48,773 bases of DNA from Desulfobacteraceae bacterium 4572_123 (lineage in GTDB: Bacteria > Desulfobacterota > Desulfobacteria > Desulfobacterales > 4572-123), in NCBI GenBank assembly GCA_002084545.1, contig NBLJ01000027.1, forward strand, positions 1-48,773, given 5' to 3'. The translations under genes were made by a program, and so were the position numbers. The notes below the pieces were generated by a model that was not told the origin of the DNA, searched no databases, and was given only the letters and a program-made list of their open reading frames with translations. Below are positions 9,813 to 19,424 of this stretch, one piece after another (positions within the stretch are counted from its first letter, which is position 1; each line of letters starts with the position of its first letter).

Positions 9813-10430
9813 CTATCGATAAGAGATGGCGATCAGGCGATATACCAGCATTCCAGCCAGCCAGGCAGCGTCTTCAGGGGATAGAATTTTTCCTACGATT
9901 TCATCAAATACAATATTTGCTTCCGCGGGGAACTCATCATCACCTTCCCATAAAATCAACTGCATCGGTGTTTTGGGTAAAATTGAAAATTCAAAACCGG
10001 CATCCCCGGTTTCAATGGTAGTGCCTTTCAGTGCCAGTGCCGGGTTGACAATTCCGGCGGCATTGGTGCCGAATATTTTTTTGACCGGATCGATGGCCCG
10101 TTTAACAAAAGCGCTGAAATAAAATGCGGCGCCGGGGATCTCCCGGTAAGAGATCCAGACGCCGGTAGCTTTTTGGGACCGGCATCCAATCATATAATGC
10201 AAAATCAGGACCTGTTCCTGGAGGGGAACCTCTTTGGAGTTTTTCGCTTCATCTTCAAAATCAAAGCCCGGGTATCTGATCCGGTAGGCCCGGTCAAGAA
10301 AATCAACGCGGAGGGTATCTTCATCAAGGAGTGTCAATCCTGAATTTTGAGCAATCGTTTTTAATTTGTAATTCTCAAGTTTTGCAACTGCTATTTTTTT
10401 TGCATTGCTGTAGTCATCGATGCGTGCCAT
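9813..10430 (-). CDS. DUF3786-like protein next to the acetyl-CoA synthase operon
   Basis: A 205-residue cytoplasmic protein without signal peptide or membrane span. It begins MARIDDYSNAKKIAVAKL and contains a central segment with QVLILHYMIGCRSQKATG, followed by a region rich in aromatic residues and a C-terminal domain ending in AWLAGMLVYRLIAISYR. From memory this pattern resembles DUF3786 proteins, which are found in anaerobes that carry corrinoid and CODH/ACS genes. The biochemical role is unknown. It lies downstream of acsE, but a strong terminator separates them, so it is probably transcribed on its own or by readthrough. Confidence 0.55.
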   Translation of the reverse strand: MARIDDYSNAKKIAVAKLENYKLKTIAQNSGLTLLDEDTLRVDFLDRAYRIRYPGFDFEDEAKNSKEVPLQEQVLILHYMIGCRSQKATGVWISYREIPGAAFYFSAFVKRAIDPVKKIFGTNAAGIVNPALALKGTTIETGDAGFEFSILPKTPMQLILWEGDDEFPAEANIVFDEIVGKILSPEDAAWLAGMLVYRLIAISYR

Positions 10431-10466
10431 GCCTGTTTTTTCCGCTCCTGATAATTATGCGTTTAT

Positions 10467-10503
10467 AAAAAAAGCCCCGCCCTTGAAAGGGGAGGGGCTT
10501 TTT
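10467..10503 (-). terminator. Strong terminator at the end of the CODH/ACS operon
   Basis: A GC-rich hairpin, AGCCCC with CCC facing GGGG with GGGGCT around a TTGAAA loop, is flanked by A-runs on the left and T-runs on the right. It can therefore act in both directions. On the minus strand it lies 17 bp after the acsE stop codon and ends in a run of seven T residues. Confidence 0.88.
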
Positions 10504-10519
10504 ATTCATTCAAGCGATT

Positions 10520-11410
10520 TTATAGTTCAAGATAGGAATCTGAGAAAAGGGTTTTGCCGAGAATTACATCGACGCTTTTTTTATAATCCTGCAACTCTTT
10601 GGAAAGGTCGGTCATATCCGGTTCATTACCGTCCATAACGCCGTACACCAGATCAATGATATCCTGCCGTTCACCACGCGCAATGCTGATCATCTGATCA
10701 TCCTTCGGATCTGCAATCACGGATTCCATACCGTATTTTTGGAGCATCACCGTGTAGGTTCTGTTTAGAATCGGACGCAGATGATCCGGGGGGCCGTTCG
10801 ATATGTTCGATACACCACAGGTGCTGCGCGCACCCGGCGCTATATCCTGAAGCATGCCCTGGAATTCCATCAGGCAGACGGCCTGTGGCTGCTGGATGTT
10901 GACCGGCGTGACAATGCCGTCCACCCAGATTTTTTCATTGGGAATGCCGGCCTCATTGGCGGCATAGAGCAGTTCCACGCAAAGGGCGGCCCGTTCGTTC
11001 TCATCCCTTGGAAGCCCATCCGGCCCCCACATCAAGGCCACGAAATCCGCATTGTATTTCGCAGCCAGCGGGATCATTTTTTCGTATCTTTCAGGACGGG
11101 CCATGATGGAGTTGATAATAGGAGGGGTGCCGCAGTCCTTCACGACTTTAAGGGCCGCTTCAATGGCATTGATATTGGAAGTGTCCAGAACCAGGGGTGT
11201 GTCATCCACGACCTCTTGAACTACCTGGACGACCCAGGGCATCAACTCATGCCCATCTTTTTTTGCAGGGCCCAGGTTGATGTCTATATAATCCATCCCT
11301 TTTCCCTTCTGGAAAAGGGCCTCTTCCTGAATCGGCTTGGGGTCTCTTTCCTTGAACGCCCTGCCGATTTTTGTAGATATTACATTTAAACTTTCCCCGA
11401 TGAGTAGCAT
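10520..11410 (-). CDS. acsE: Methyltetrahydrofolate:corrinoid/iron-sulfur protein methyltransferase
   Basis: A 296-residue pterin-binding TIM-barrel enzyme. It moves the methyl group between 5-methyltetrahydrofolate and the cobalt of the corrinoid iron-sulfur protein AcsCD. Family features include the N-terminal LLIGESLNVIS, the pterin-site region DYIDINLGPAKKDG, the LVLDTSNINAIEAAL strand and SNISNGPPDHLRPILNRTY. The start at 11410 is preferred over an in-frame upstream ATG because GGGAGG lies directly before it. It is the last gene of the minus-strand acs operon and is followed by the terminator. In a sulfate reducer it would mostly run toward methyl-THF and CO2 formation, or in reverse for acetyl-CoA synthesis. 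Confidence 0.92.
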   Translation of the reverse strand: MLLIGESLNVISTKIGRAFKERDPKPIQEEALFQKGKGMDYIDINLGPAKKDGHELMPWVVQVVQEVVDDTPLVLDTSNINAIEAALKVVKDCGTPPIINSIMARPERYEKMIPLAAKYNADFVALMWGPDGLPRDENERAALCVELLYAANEAGIPNEKIWVDGIVTPVNIQQPQAVCLMEFQGMLQDIAPGARSTCGVSNISNGPPDHLRPILNRTYTVMLQKYGMESVIADPKDDQMISIARGERQDIIDLVYGVMDGNEPDMTDLSKELQDYKKSVDVILGKTLFSDSYLEL

Positions 11411-11513
11411 ACAACCTCCCTTGAGTTTGAATGGTAATTGAAAACTTTGAATCAACTATTAATTATAATGAATTTAATTAATCGTCAATAAAAAGTCATT
11501 CAGAAGTTACAAA

Positions 11514-12854
11514 TCACCTGGCCCTGAGAAAACCGGGAATATGTGCAGCTTCACGCGGTCCCACGGTAATCGTCCAACCGGGCAGCTCTTCTTCGACATC
11601 ACCGGCAATGGCAGCGGCATAGCCGGGGATAATCAGTTCCTGGTGTTTGATTTTATCTATGATACCGCATTTTTTTACGAACATGCCCACATCATCGCCG
11701 GAGAATTTTCCGGCGGCCCAGGCAGTCAACACTGAAAGCCCCTCGGCATCCTTGATCAGCAGCCAGGCAGGAACCTTGCTCCCTTCAATTTCGCCGGATA
11801 CGATAAAATAGGTCAGGGCAAAATTGGTGGTTAGCATAACCGGTGAATTTTCATCAGGATTGTTGATCTCAAATATCCCTTCGGTGACGGTCATGGGACG
11901 CTGCGGGTCGGTAAAAATATTGAGTCTCTCGAGAAGCAGCGGAAACAGGCTTTCACCGGCAAAATCGGAAAGCACCGTAATGGCGCCGTATTTGGCAACA
12001 AAGGTTGCGGCCATAAGCGTTTCCATGTCAAGATTAGGCGCCATTTCGCAGGGGAACGTTATAGTTGGAAAACCAACGGAACGGTTTGTGTCCTTTAAGG
12101 CTGCACGCCGGATGGATAGCTGGTCTTCCAGGGCCTGCTTGAGTTCACGTGAACCCGGATCGATCACCAGATCCTTGAGTCCCATTTTCGTGAGTTTTTC
12201 GGTCAGAGGAATCAGTGCCTCGACAGAGTCGGCCTTCACGGCCAGGGGCAGATCATTTTCCTTTGCCATGGATCCGTATTCATCCGCATTATCCGCGGTA
12301 GCGGCATAAATCAGCGGGCGTTTAAAGCCGCACCTATCAATACCGGCTTTCATGACGCCCGTATCTTCACTCATCAGGATCAGGTTGAATTCCGATGTTT
12401 CGGCGATGGTTTTGGCGGCCTCTGCAAATGCATCCGCATCACCGGTCACATCCTTTAATGCTACCATTTCAGGGCGCAGGTTCAGCCCCACCCGTTCGTA
12501 TTGAAGTGCATTCCAGGCCTTGAGTTTGCCGGCCAGGTCGGCTTGCGGCATATCCGAAGCAATCAGGGCGGCAAGCCCGGTGGGGTTATAAAATGTTTTT
12601 TCATGTCTGTATTGAACAGTTTCGCCGCCTGTTGTAAGTTTGCGAACCCCTTTTCCGATAACCACAGGACGAATCGGCGGTGCCGAAGCTTCAGCCAGAT
12701 GGGCTTTGGCTTCTTCCGACACGTAGGGACAACTGTCCAGTTCAGCTTTCCCTGATGCCAGATTCATGGCAAATGCCAGGCAGGTGGGAACCCCGCATTC
12801 TTTACAGTTTGTTTTCGGCAGGAGTTTGAAAATTTGAATACCGGTTAATGCCAT
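11514..12854 (-). CDS. acsC: Corrinoid iron-sulfur protein large subunit
   Basis: A 446-residue protein (CdhE/AcsC family). The N-terminal [4Fe-4S] motif is C17-x2-C20-x4-C25-x16-C42 within NCKECGVPTCLAFAMN. This low-potential cluster reduces the cobalt of the corrinoid. The middle part is a TIM barrel and the C-terminal region binds cobamide. With AcsD it forms the methyl carrier between AcsE and the A-cluster of AcsB. It is placed after acsB with a 144-bp gap that holds an inverted repeat. A good AAGGAG ribosome binding site precedes the ATG. Confidence 0.93.
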   Translation of the reverse strand: MALTGIQIFKLLPKTNCKECGVPTCLAFAMNLASGKAELDSCPYVSEEAKAHLAEASAPPIRPVVIGKGVRKLTTGGETVQYRHEKTFYNPTGLAALIASDMPQADLAGKLKAWNALQYERVGLNLRPEMVALKDVTGDADAFAEAAKTIAETSEFNLILMSEDTGVMKAGIDRCGFKRPLIYAATADNADEYGSMAKENDLPLAVKADSVEALIPLTEKLTKMGLKDLVIDPGSRELKQALEDQLSIRRAALKDTNRSVGFPTITFPCEMAPNLDMETLMAATFVAKYGAITVLSDFAGESLFPLLLERLNIFTDPQRPMTVTEGIFEINNPDENSPVMLTTNFALTYFIVSGEIEGSKVPAWLLIKDAEGLSVLTAWAAGKFSGDDVGMFVKKCGIIDKIKHQELIIPGYAAAIAGDVEEELPGWTITVGPREAAHIPGFLRAR

Positions 12855-12944
12855 TTTTTTCTCCTTATTTCTATTTGACGCCTGAATACAGGCAAGTTCA
12901 ATTGATGTAAAATATCATCCGGTAAAAAAGATCATTTATAATTT

Positions 12945-12981
12945 CGTTACGGGAGCAAAATCTCCTGACGCTCCCGCAACG
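12945..12981 (-). other. Intercistronic hairpin between acsB and acsC
   Basis: Arms CGTTACGGGAGC and GCTCCCGCAACG form an almost perfect stem with a 13-base loop, within the 144-bp gap between the acsB stop and the acsC start. There is no T-run after it on the minus strand, so transcript stabilisation or partial attenuation is more likely than full termination. Confidence 0.6.
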
Positions 12982-12998
12982 ATTTTGAAAACTTTGAA

Positions 12999-15212
12999 TC
13001 AGCTAATCAATGGTTCCATGGAAAGGGCAGGATGTCCTTTTTCCTCGAGCCATGGCATAATCTCTTCTTCGGTGATACCGACGGTTTCGTCGGCGATTTT
13101 GTCGTAAAGATCCGGTATGCCTATTTCCTTGCCGCGTTGAAGGAGGCGTTCCTTGATCTCTTCCTTGAGTATCTTGGGCATCCAGACCATGCGGGCCAGT
13201 CCTCCGTCACCGACAAGAAATTTGCGCTGGGTGATATTGTATTTGGAATGGCCGACAAAACCAGGGGTAGAGGCTCCTCCGCCCATGACTCCGGCCAGGG
13301 TGGTGAACTTCATGCCGCATGGGGTCTCTCCCATATATTCACGGTTGACCGTCATGACGCCGTTGCAGCCCGGCAGCATGGCGGCGATGGATTCGCAGCA
13401 TCCGCAGGTGGTCATGGGATCGATAACCATGGAGTAGAAGTTATAATGGGTGACGGCGCCGCGGGAGGCCTTGTAAACAAAATCGTTCACTCCCTTCCAC
13501 TGGCCCAGCTTCGGATCCAGGCATTCACCCTTTTCAATAGGCTGGTTGGGGCCGGTCGGGTTGATTTCATAGGATGCCTTGCAGTCCATCCAGTTGTAGG
13601 CACCGCACAGACCGGTACGTTCGGGGCTGACGGTACATACATGGTTGGGTGCGAAACTCTGGCACAGGGTGCAGGAGTAGAATATGTCCGTTCCCTCGTC
13701 GGTCATGTTGTCCACCCGAGAATCGCGCAGTTTATAGGCGGCCCGCGCTTGCGCGGTGATCTTGTCTACGTCCTTCTTTTGGGTATAGAGAGTCACTTGG
13801 ACCTTGTCGAAGATTTTTGAAAAATCCTGATGGAATTTAGCATGCAGCACAACCCCGATATCCTTCAGGGTAAAGCCCTTGTCCACTGCCGCCTTACCAA
13901 CACGAACCCATGAAATATCTCTCTGGCCGATATGCATTATACCTTGGATGTAGTTGACCAGATGGTGGATCTGTCGTTCGAGGATCGGTTCAAAATCATC
14001 CTGAAATTCGCGCCCGGCCACCTGTACTAAAATAGCCAGTGGAAGCACGTCACCCTCTTTGATATCGCCGATATCCGGACCGACCACTATAACCTTGCCG
14101 TCCTCGATCTCGTTCATCTGGGCGGTTTTAACAAATTCCGTGCACTGGGTTTTGCCGCCGCCCATCTGGGAATGCAGGTCGGCGCCCCGGACCCGCTCAC
14201 CCTCGTAGGCCGGTCCGAATGCACAGGGGATCTCAATGTCGGAGACAAGAGTTTTCAAGCCCCTTACCTCCACGGATTTTGCACAGATTTCATCGTGGGC
14301 CACAGGGGAAACAACATGCTCGTAGGTACAGATACCCGTGGGCAGAATCTGGGTAATGTCTGTATCGGCCAGTGTCGGGAAACCCCAGTTTACACATCCG
14401 GCAGCGGCAACCCCCCACTCGGTGCCGACATCGCCCAGGGCATTGACAAAAGCAAACACGCGGTCCTTGTTGTACAGCAGAATTTTTTTGTAATCGCCCG
14501 GCTGCACCCCGCCAAAGGCCATGGCCACTCTGTTGGCAAATCCCAGAGCGAAAATGGCCGATGAGATGTCGGGGCCGAAGCATGCGATTCTGGTATTCCA
14601 GCCGATTTGTACACCGGCTTCGATGAGTTGTTCGGTCAAGGTGGTGCCGTTGTGATTGGCAGCCAGGAACATGTAAAGACCCCTTTGCTGGTAGTCCTCA
14701 ATGATCATTTTGGCTGTTTCCACATCTGGTGCCGCGCCTACTATGGCGGCAAATCCCGGAGCCGAGCCGTCAACAAATTCAACTCCTCTTTTCCTGAAGA
14801 TTGTATCGTCCGCGGCCCCAAGCCAGATTTTTCCCGCATCAATATCCGGATCTTCCGAATGCAGGTAAAAATCAGGCTCGTTAAGGTATCTGAGAGCCTC
14901 TATGATTTCATAAGATATGATGCCGGCCATACCTGCATCCAGCAGGGGGCCGAGGAAAGGAAGCCATGTTTTGTTTTTGATATGATGAGGCAGCAGACTC
15001 CGCGCTATGGTCATCGGCTCCTGCAGATCTTCAAGGGTTTCCACCTTGATGCCGAACAGTGAATAGATAACCGGCAGGTAATAGCCGGTATTGGGAAATC
15101 CAACCTTGGTATCAGCGTTATAGGTTTGAAGAGCTTTGTGTAAGGCGCCCTCGGCCTGTGCTACAACTTTATAGCCGCCCTGAATGGCTGCAAATGCGAT
15201 CAGTCTTGACAT
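12999..15212 (-). CDS. acsB: Acetyl-CoA synthase (CODH/ACS alpha subunit)
   Basis: A 737-residue protein, close to the length of bacterial acetyl-CoA synthases. It condenses CO, a methyl group and CoA to acetyl-CoA, or cleaves acetyl-CoA in the oxidative direction. The A-cluster ligands are visible: C514, C517, C526 and C536 for the cubane (CTLCQSFAPNHVC), and C603-Gly-C605 in MTTCGCCES for the nickel pair. The N-terminal domain that binds the CODH subunit is present, so this is the bacterial type and not the archaeal CdhC. A GAGGA ribosome binding site precedes the ATG. It lies directly downstream of the damaged CODH gene. Confidence 0.95.
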   Translation of the reverse strand: MSRLIAFAAIQGGYKVVAQAEGALHKALQTYNADTKVGFPNTGYYLPVIYSLFGIKVETLEDLQEPMTIARSLLPHHIKNKTWLPFLGPLLDAGMAGIISYEIIEALRYLNEPDFYLHSEDPDIDAGKIWLGAADDTIFRKRGVEFVDGSAPGFAAIVGAAPDVETAKMIIEDYQQRGLYMFLAANHNGTTLTEQLIEAGVQIGWNTRIACFGPDISSAIFALGFANRVAMAFGGVQPGDYKKILLYNKDRVFAFVNALGDVGTEWGVAAAGCVNWGFPTLADTDITQILPTGICTYEHVVSPVAHDEICAKSVEVRGLKTLVSDIEIPCAFGPAYEGERVRGADLHSQMGGGKTQCTEFVKTAQMNEIEDGKVIVVGPDIGDIKEGDVLPLAILVQVAGREFQDDFEPILERQIHHLVNYIQGIMHIGQRDISWVRVGKAAVDKGFTLKDIGVVLHAKFHQDFSKIFDKVQVTLYTQKKDVDKITAQARAAYKLRDSRVDNMTDEGTDIFYSCTLCQSFAPNHVCTVSPERTGLCGAYNWMDCKASYEINPTGPNQPIEKGECLDPKLGQWKGVNDFVYKASRGAVTHYNFYSMVIDPMTTCGCCESIAAMLPGCNGVMTVNREYMGETPCGMKFTTLAGVMGGGASTPGFVGHSKYNITQRKFLVGDGGLARMVWMPKILKEEIKERLLQRGKEIGIPDLYDKIADETVGITEEEIMPWLEEKGHPALSMEPLIS

Positions 15213-15264
15213 ATATTCCTCCTTCGTTGAGGATTTTTAGAATCCCTCGAATTTCGATTCAATG

Positions 15265-17225
15265 TTACGCCTCAAGTGCCTGGCGGGCCGCAAAGTCCAT
15301 CAAAACACGTTCACGAGCTTTATCAATGCCCAGTGCCGCACGTTTTTTGTCAATATGGTTGATCATTTTCCAAGCGTGCTTGATCGGATCAGACTCGAAA
15401 TCCCACATTCCGCCATAGAGTTCTTCCAGCCCCTTGAAAAGATAGCGCTGGAAAACCGGGGCACCGGCAGTGGGGAAGGTAACACCAAAAACCGTGTAGA
15501 CCCCGGAGACAACGAAATAGTGCCCGATGCTGATGGCTTTTTCGCTCATCCATTCAGGCGCGCTGCCGGCTACCGGCAGATCACTAATGTCATTGCCCAG
15601 TCCCCCGGCCTTGACCACTTCGGTGGCGGCCAGGAGGATTCGGCTGTTGTCCACGCAGGACCCCACATGCAGCACCGGTGGGATACCAACCGTCTCGCAC
15701 ACTTCGGCCAGTCCATCCCCGCAATATACGGCTGCCGATTCAGGTGTAAGCAGACCTGCCATGGCGCAGGCAATGGCGTTGCAGCCGGTAGTCAGAACGA
15801 TAACGTCGTTTTTAATCAATTCCTTGACAATTTCCACATGGCCTTCGTTATGGCGCGTCCGGGCATTGTTACACCCCACTACGCCGCCGATTCCGCGAAT
15901 CCGGCCGTTAATGATGTTATCATTGAGGGTGTAGTAGTCTCCCCGGAAGCTGCCGCCCAGATGATATTTTACAGATTCAACGCCAAAACCGGCGACCAGC
16001 GGTGCCTTCTGGCGGGGAATCATGACCTCGCTGCTTCGGTTGGCAAAATTATCTATGGCCATTTTAACGATTTTTGTGGCATCTTCCACGGCGTGATGTT
16101 CGTCAAATTCGATATGGATTACATTTTCCTGCTCCATTTTGGCAATCGGATGGGTGGTGATCAGCTTGGTGTGGAAGCAGTTGGCCACATTGGCCACATT
16201 CTGCATGATACACTGGATGTCCACCACCATGGCATCGCAGGCTCCGGTGATGATGGCCAGTTCCTGTTGCAGGAACGTACCACATAGAGGTACGCCGTGA
16301 CGCTGCAACAGCTCATTGGCGGTACAGCAGATGCCGGACAACTGGATGCCCCTGGCGCCCTTTTCCTTGGCATAATCGATCATTTCCTGGGTGTTGGCGA
16401 CCTGGACGATTACTTCGGAAAGTATTGGTTCATGGCCATGGATGACCAGGTTGACGTGATCCTCCTTCATTACTCCCAGGTTGGCCTCGGAGGCCAGTGG
16501 ATAAGGCGTGCCGAACAGGATATCCTGCAGGTCCGTGGCCAGCATGGAACCGCCCCAGCCGTCGGCAATGGCCGCGCGGCTGCCCTGTTTGATGAGATTT
16601 TTGTAATCCTGATCAACACATAACGCGGTTTCGGGGCACGCTTGGCATTAATCAGTTCGCCTTCGGGTTTCCCCCATTCACGGAGAGCTATCTCGGCCAC
16701 CTCGATGGCTATTTCGTCGGTATCGCGTTCCAGCATTTCACCGTCGACCTCCACGGTGGCAGCCACTCCCAGGGTGGGGGCCAGGTCTCTTAGTTTTTGG
16801 ACGTCTTTAATTTTATAGACATCGGTTTCCTTGCGGGCCGCGGACAGGAAGACCTCGGCCACGCCGCGCCCATGGTCGGAATGGGCAGAGGCCCCGCCGG
16901 CGATCATACGAACGAAGTTACGGGCGGCGATCGTGTTGGCGGTGGCACCGCAGATGCCCTTACGGGTATCGTTGGCCTCGTCGTAATCTCTTGGAAGCGG
17001 CAGCCGGCAGGGACCCATGCTGCAATTTTTGCAACAGGTACCCTGAACGCCGATATTACATGGTTTCATGGTGACGGCCCGGTCAAAGCACGTGTCAATG
17101 CCCAGATCCTGGGCCCTTTTGATCATTTGCTGGCTTGCGACATCAATGGTGGCGGCTACAGGATCGGCCACCTTCGGGGTTTTTTTAACCGTTTTAACAA
17201 CTTTTGTTATTTTTTCTTCTGTCAT
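15265..17225 (-). pseudogene. acsA: Carbon monoxide dehydrogenase catalytic subunit, frameshifted with internal deletion
   Basis: Two minus-strand frames together spell an Ni-Fe CODH. The first (17225 to about 16623) has the D- and B-cluster cysteines C56, C64, C65, C68, C73 and C92. The second (about 16617 to 15265) starts within VDQDYKNLIKQGSR and carries the C-cluster region IHGHEPILSE, ICCTANE, GCNNARTRHN and GSCVDNSR. At the joint near 16620 the frame shifts, and about 28 residues that the family has between the two parts are absent (compared from memory with Carboxydothermus CooSII). The known metal ligands lie outside the gap. The start at 17225 follows GAGGAGG. Either the gene is inactivated or the window carries a sequence or assembly error, because CODH is essential to the surrounding operon. 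Confidence 0.85.
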
Positions 17226-17295
17226 ACGAGGTTCCTCCTCATAATTTATGTAAATACAATTACCTCGGCAAATCAATTTGTCGATACAGCGGTCG

Positions 17296-18849
17296 TTACC
17301 GCTTGTGAATCCATTTGAGATTATCGATCAACCGGTCGGCAATGGATCGTTGAACGGCGGCAGGTGTCATGGATTTTTTACCGGCCGCGCTCCTGGCTCC
17401 AGCCTGTTTTTGCATCCGTGCCTCACGTTCTTCGGCTCTCTTCCGGCGAAGATCTTCAACTTCGGCGTCGGCTTTGGCCTTGGCCTCTGCCTTTGCCCTG
17501 GCGTCTGCTTCCGCCTTTGCCTTTGCCTTGGCGTCTGCTTCTGCTTTTGCTTTGGCCTTGGCTTCAGCTTCCGCCTTTGCCTGGGCTTCTGCTTTTGCTT
17601 GGGTCTCTGCCTTGGCCTTTGCGTCCGCTTCCGCCTTTGCCTTGGCTTCAGCTTCCGCATCTACCTTTGGCTTGGGTTTTGCTTCAGCTTTGGGGGCAGC
17701 CTTCTTTTTTGGTGCGGGAGCGGCTTTCTTTTCAGCAGCGGGTTTGGGTGCCGCCTTTTTGGATGGTGCCGCCTTCTTAGCTGGTGCCGCCTTTTTGCTT
17801 TTTTCCTCTTCAATGGTCAGGTCGGGCTCCGGGGCTATGGCCGCCAGATCGATGTTTACATCGTCGAGTTCTTTTTTGATACCTGCAACCTCGTCGGCCG
17901 AGCCTCCGTCTACAAGCAGATCGATATAGGATTTCACCATGCGAATGGATTCCGGATGCCGCATGATCAAAACGTCAGAGCCTCCCAGCAGATAGGTGAC
18001 GGCCCCCACGGCTTCCATGAGAATGCCCCGTTTTTCAGGATCACCCAGATTGGGTTCCTCTTCAGCCGACAGTTTTGCTTCCTTGCACTTCCACACCTCA
18101 TTGCCCAGGTTGTTGATGATCGGCAGTTGAAGTTTGTCATCACCCTGGTTGAGGGCGGCCATGCGAAGTCTTTCCATAACCGAATAACTGTATTCCATAC
18201 CATATCCCAATCCGCCTGTGGTGGGATCAATTATGACACGATCCATGGGCATGCCCAGATTTTCAAGCAGAATATTGACCTGTTTGGCCAGATTGACATC
18301 AATGGGGGAGGATGAAATAATTGTGTGACCGAATCCCATGGCTGCGGCCCCGATACCCTTGTGGTTCTTGTCTTCCACCGGCCCGATGATCAGATCGGCG
18401 CCCTGGCATTCCTCGGAAATCTTTTTTAATACGATTTCATCTTTTTCTACATTGGCGGTTCCCCAGATAATCAGGGGAACGTCTATGGCATCAAGCACCT
18501 TTTTGACCGTGGCCGCGGCCTCCTCCGGGGAGGCATCCTTGTCGTTGGGATCCGTACTTTTGAGCTGCAGTACGATCATTTCGGCGCCATATTCCACCAC
18601 GCATTTTTTTGCCCAGGCTGCCGGGTCCGAAAGAACCTCCTTGAAAGGCTCGATAACGGCTTGCGGCCATTCTTCGGGTTCAGTATCCCAGATTTCCATC
18701 GCAATTCTGGGTTTGTTGGGCATTTCGCCTTCGAATTGATAGAAAGGATAGCATGTTTCACCGCCAACAGTAACGGCTTTGTCGCCCTTGCCTAGGACAA
18801 TTTCCTTTACACTGCCGGCATAAGATTCTTTATAAAATTCAAAGCCCAA
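17296..18849 (-). CDS. acsD: Corrinoid iron-sulfur protein small subunit with long Lys/Ala/Glu-rich tail
   Basis: A 517-residue protein. Residues 1 to about 340 match the CdhD/AcsD TIM-barrel subunit (GADLIIGPVEDKNHKGIG, VIIDPTTGGLGYGMEYSYS), which is normally a little over 300 residues long. Residues 350-465 are a low-complexity stretch: first KKAAP/APKKK repeats, then about ten AKAKAEAD-type units likely to form a charged helix. A basic end of about 50 residues (MTPAAVQRSIADRLIDNLKW) follows. The start is TTG at 18849, just after GGAGG. It is the first gene of the acs operon. The tail resembles TolA- or histone-H1-like linkers, is unusual for this family and has no assigned role. Confidence 0.88.
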   Translation of the reverse strand: MGFEFYKESYAGSVKEIVLGKGDKAVTVGGETCYPFYQFEGEMPNKPRIAMEIWDTEPEEWPQAVIEPFKEVLSDPAAWAKKCVVEYGAEMIVLQLKSTDPNDKDASPEEAAATVKKVLDAIDVPLIIWGTANVEKDEIVLKKISEECQGADLIIGPVEDKNHKGIGAAAMGFGHTIISSSPIDVNLAKQVNILLENLGMPMDRVIIDPTTGGLGYGMEYSYSVMERLRMAALNQGDDKLQLPIINNLGNEVWKCKEAKLSAEEEPNLGDPEKRGILMEAVGAVTYLLGGSDVLIMRHPESIRMVKSYIDLLVDGGSADEVAGIKKELDDVNIDLAAIAPEPDLTIEEEKSKKAAPAKKAAPSKKAAPKPAAEKKAAPAPKKKAAPKAEAKPKPKVDAEAEAKAKAEADAKAKAETQAKAEAQAKAEAEAKAKAKAEADAKAKAKAEADARAKAEAKAKADAEVEDLRRKRAEEREARMQKQAGARSAAGKKSMTPAAVQRSIADRLIDNLKWIHKR

Positions 18850-19424
18850 TGTTACCTCCTTCTGGATAAAAAGTTATTATAAAAATTAAAATTTTTTGTA
18901 TTAATAAATAGCTGCGGGCAATAAAAAAATTGCCGGTTACAGATCACCTCCCTTTTTTAATCAATTGTTTTTTTATCGTAATCACATTATCGTTAAAATC
19001 GAATAAATTTGCTTAAAATATCGTCTTGACGATTATGTGTATGGTACTGTCATATAAGAGGGGTTGTGCAAAAATAAAATAACGTTTTAAGCATCAGGAT
19101 TTTGGTCGGATTTGTCTGATTTTAAAAATGGAAAACCAAAATTAATAAACTTTCAAATCAATAATGTGGCCATGACAGCCTTAAAAAACAAAATATTTTT
19201 AAGGAAAATCAGGATGCCGGTTGCTGTGATATAGTATACGGATCACAGATAATTTATTTTTATGTAACGTTAAATTAATTTTTAAATTTCAAACAATATC
19301 TCATATCGTGGTGCACTGCGTTTGTCAAGAGAGGATGCCGCCTGAACAATAATTAATGTTTTGATTCAATTTATTTTTTTAATGCATTGCCATCAATGAT
19401 ACGGGTAGGGAAATTCGGTCGTGG
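18850..19424. other. Gene-free AT-rich region upstream of acsD
   Basis: 575 bp without a credible gene on either strand. It should contain the promoter and leader of the acs operon (minus strand), but I could not pick a convincing -35/-10 pair. One clear inverted repeat is present: CTGTGAT at 19224-19230 and ATCACAG at 19242-19248, with an 11-bp spacer, about 375 bp before the acsD start. It could be a regulator site. The rest shows nothing recognisable. Confidence 0.5.

Noticed and set aside
15262-16287. 341-codon plus-strand frame opposite the CODH gene
   Set aside because: It overlaps the well-supported CODH C-terminal part on the other strand and has no recognisable protein pattern.
16470-16640. 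Programmed frameshift in the CODH gene
   Set aside because: A programmed shift would keep all residues. Here about 28 family residues are missing, so a deletion or assembly fault is more likely.
17278-18315. Long plus-strand frame opposite acsD with Leu/Cys/Phe-rich repeats
   Set aside because: It is the antisense shadow of the Lys/Ala/Glu repeat of AcsD. Repetitive codons keep the opposite frame open. No ribosome binding site or family pattern.
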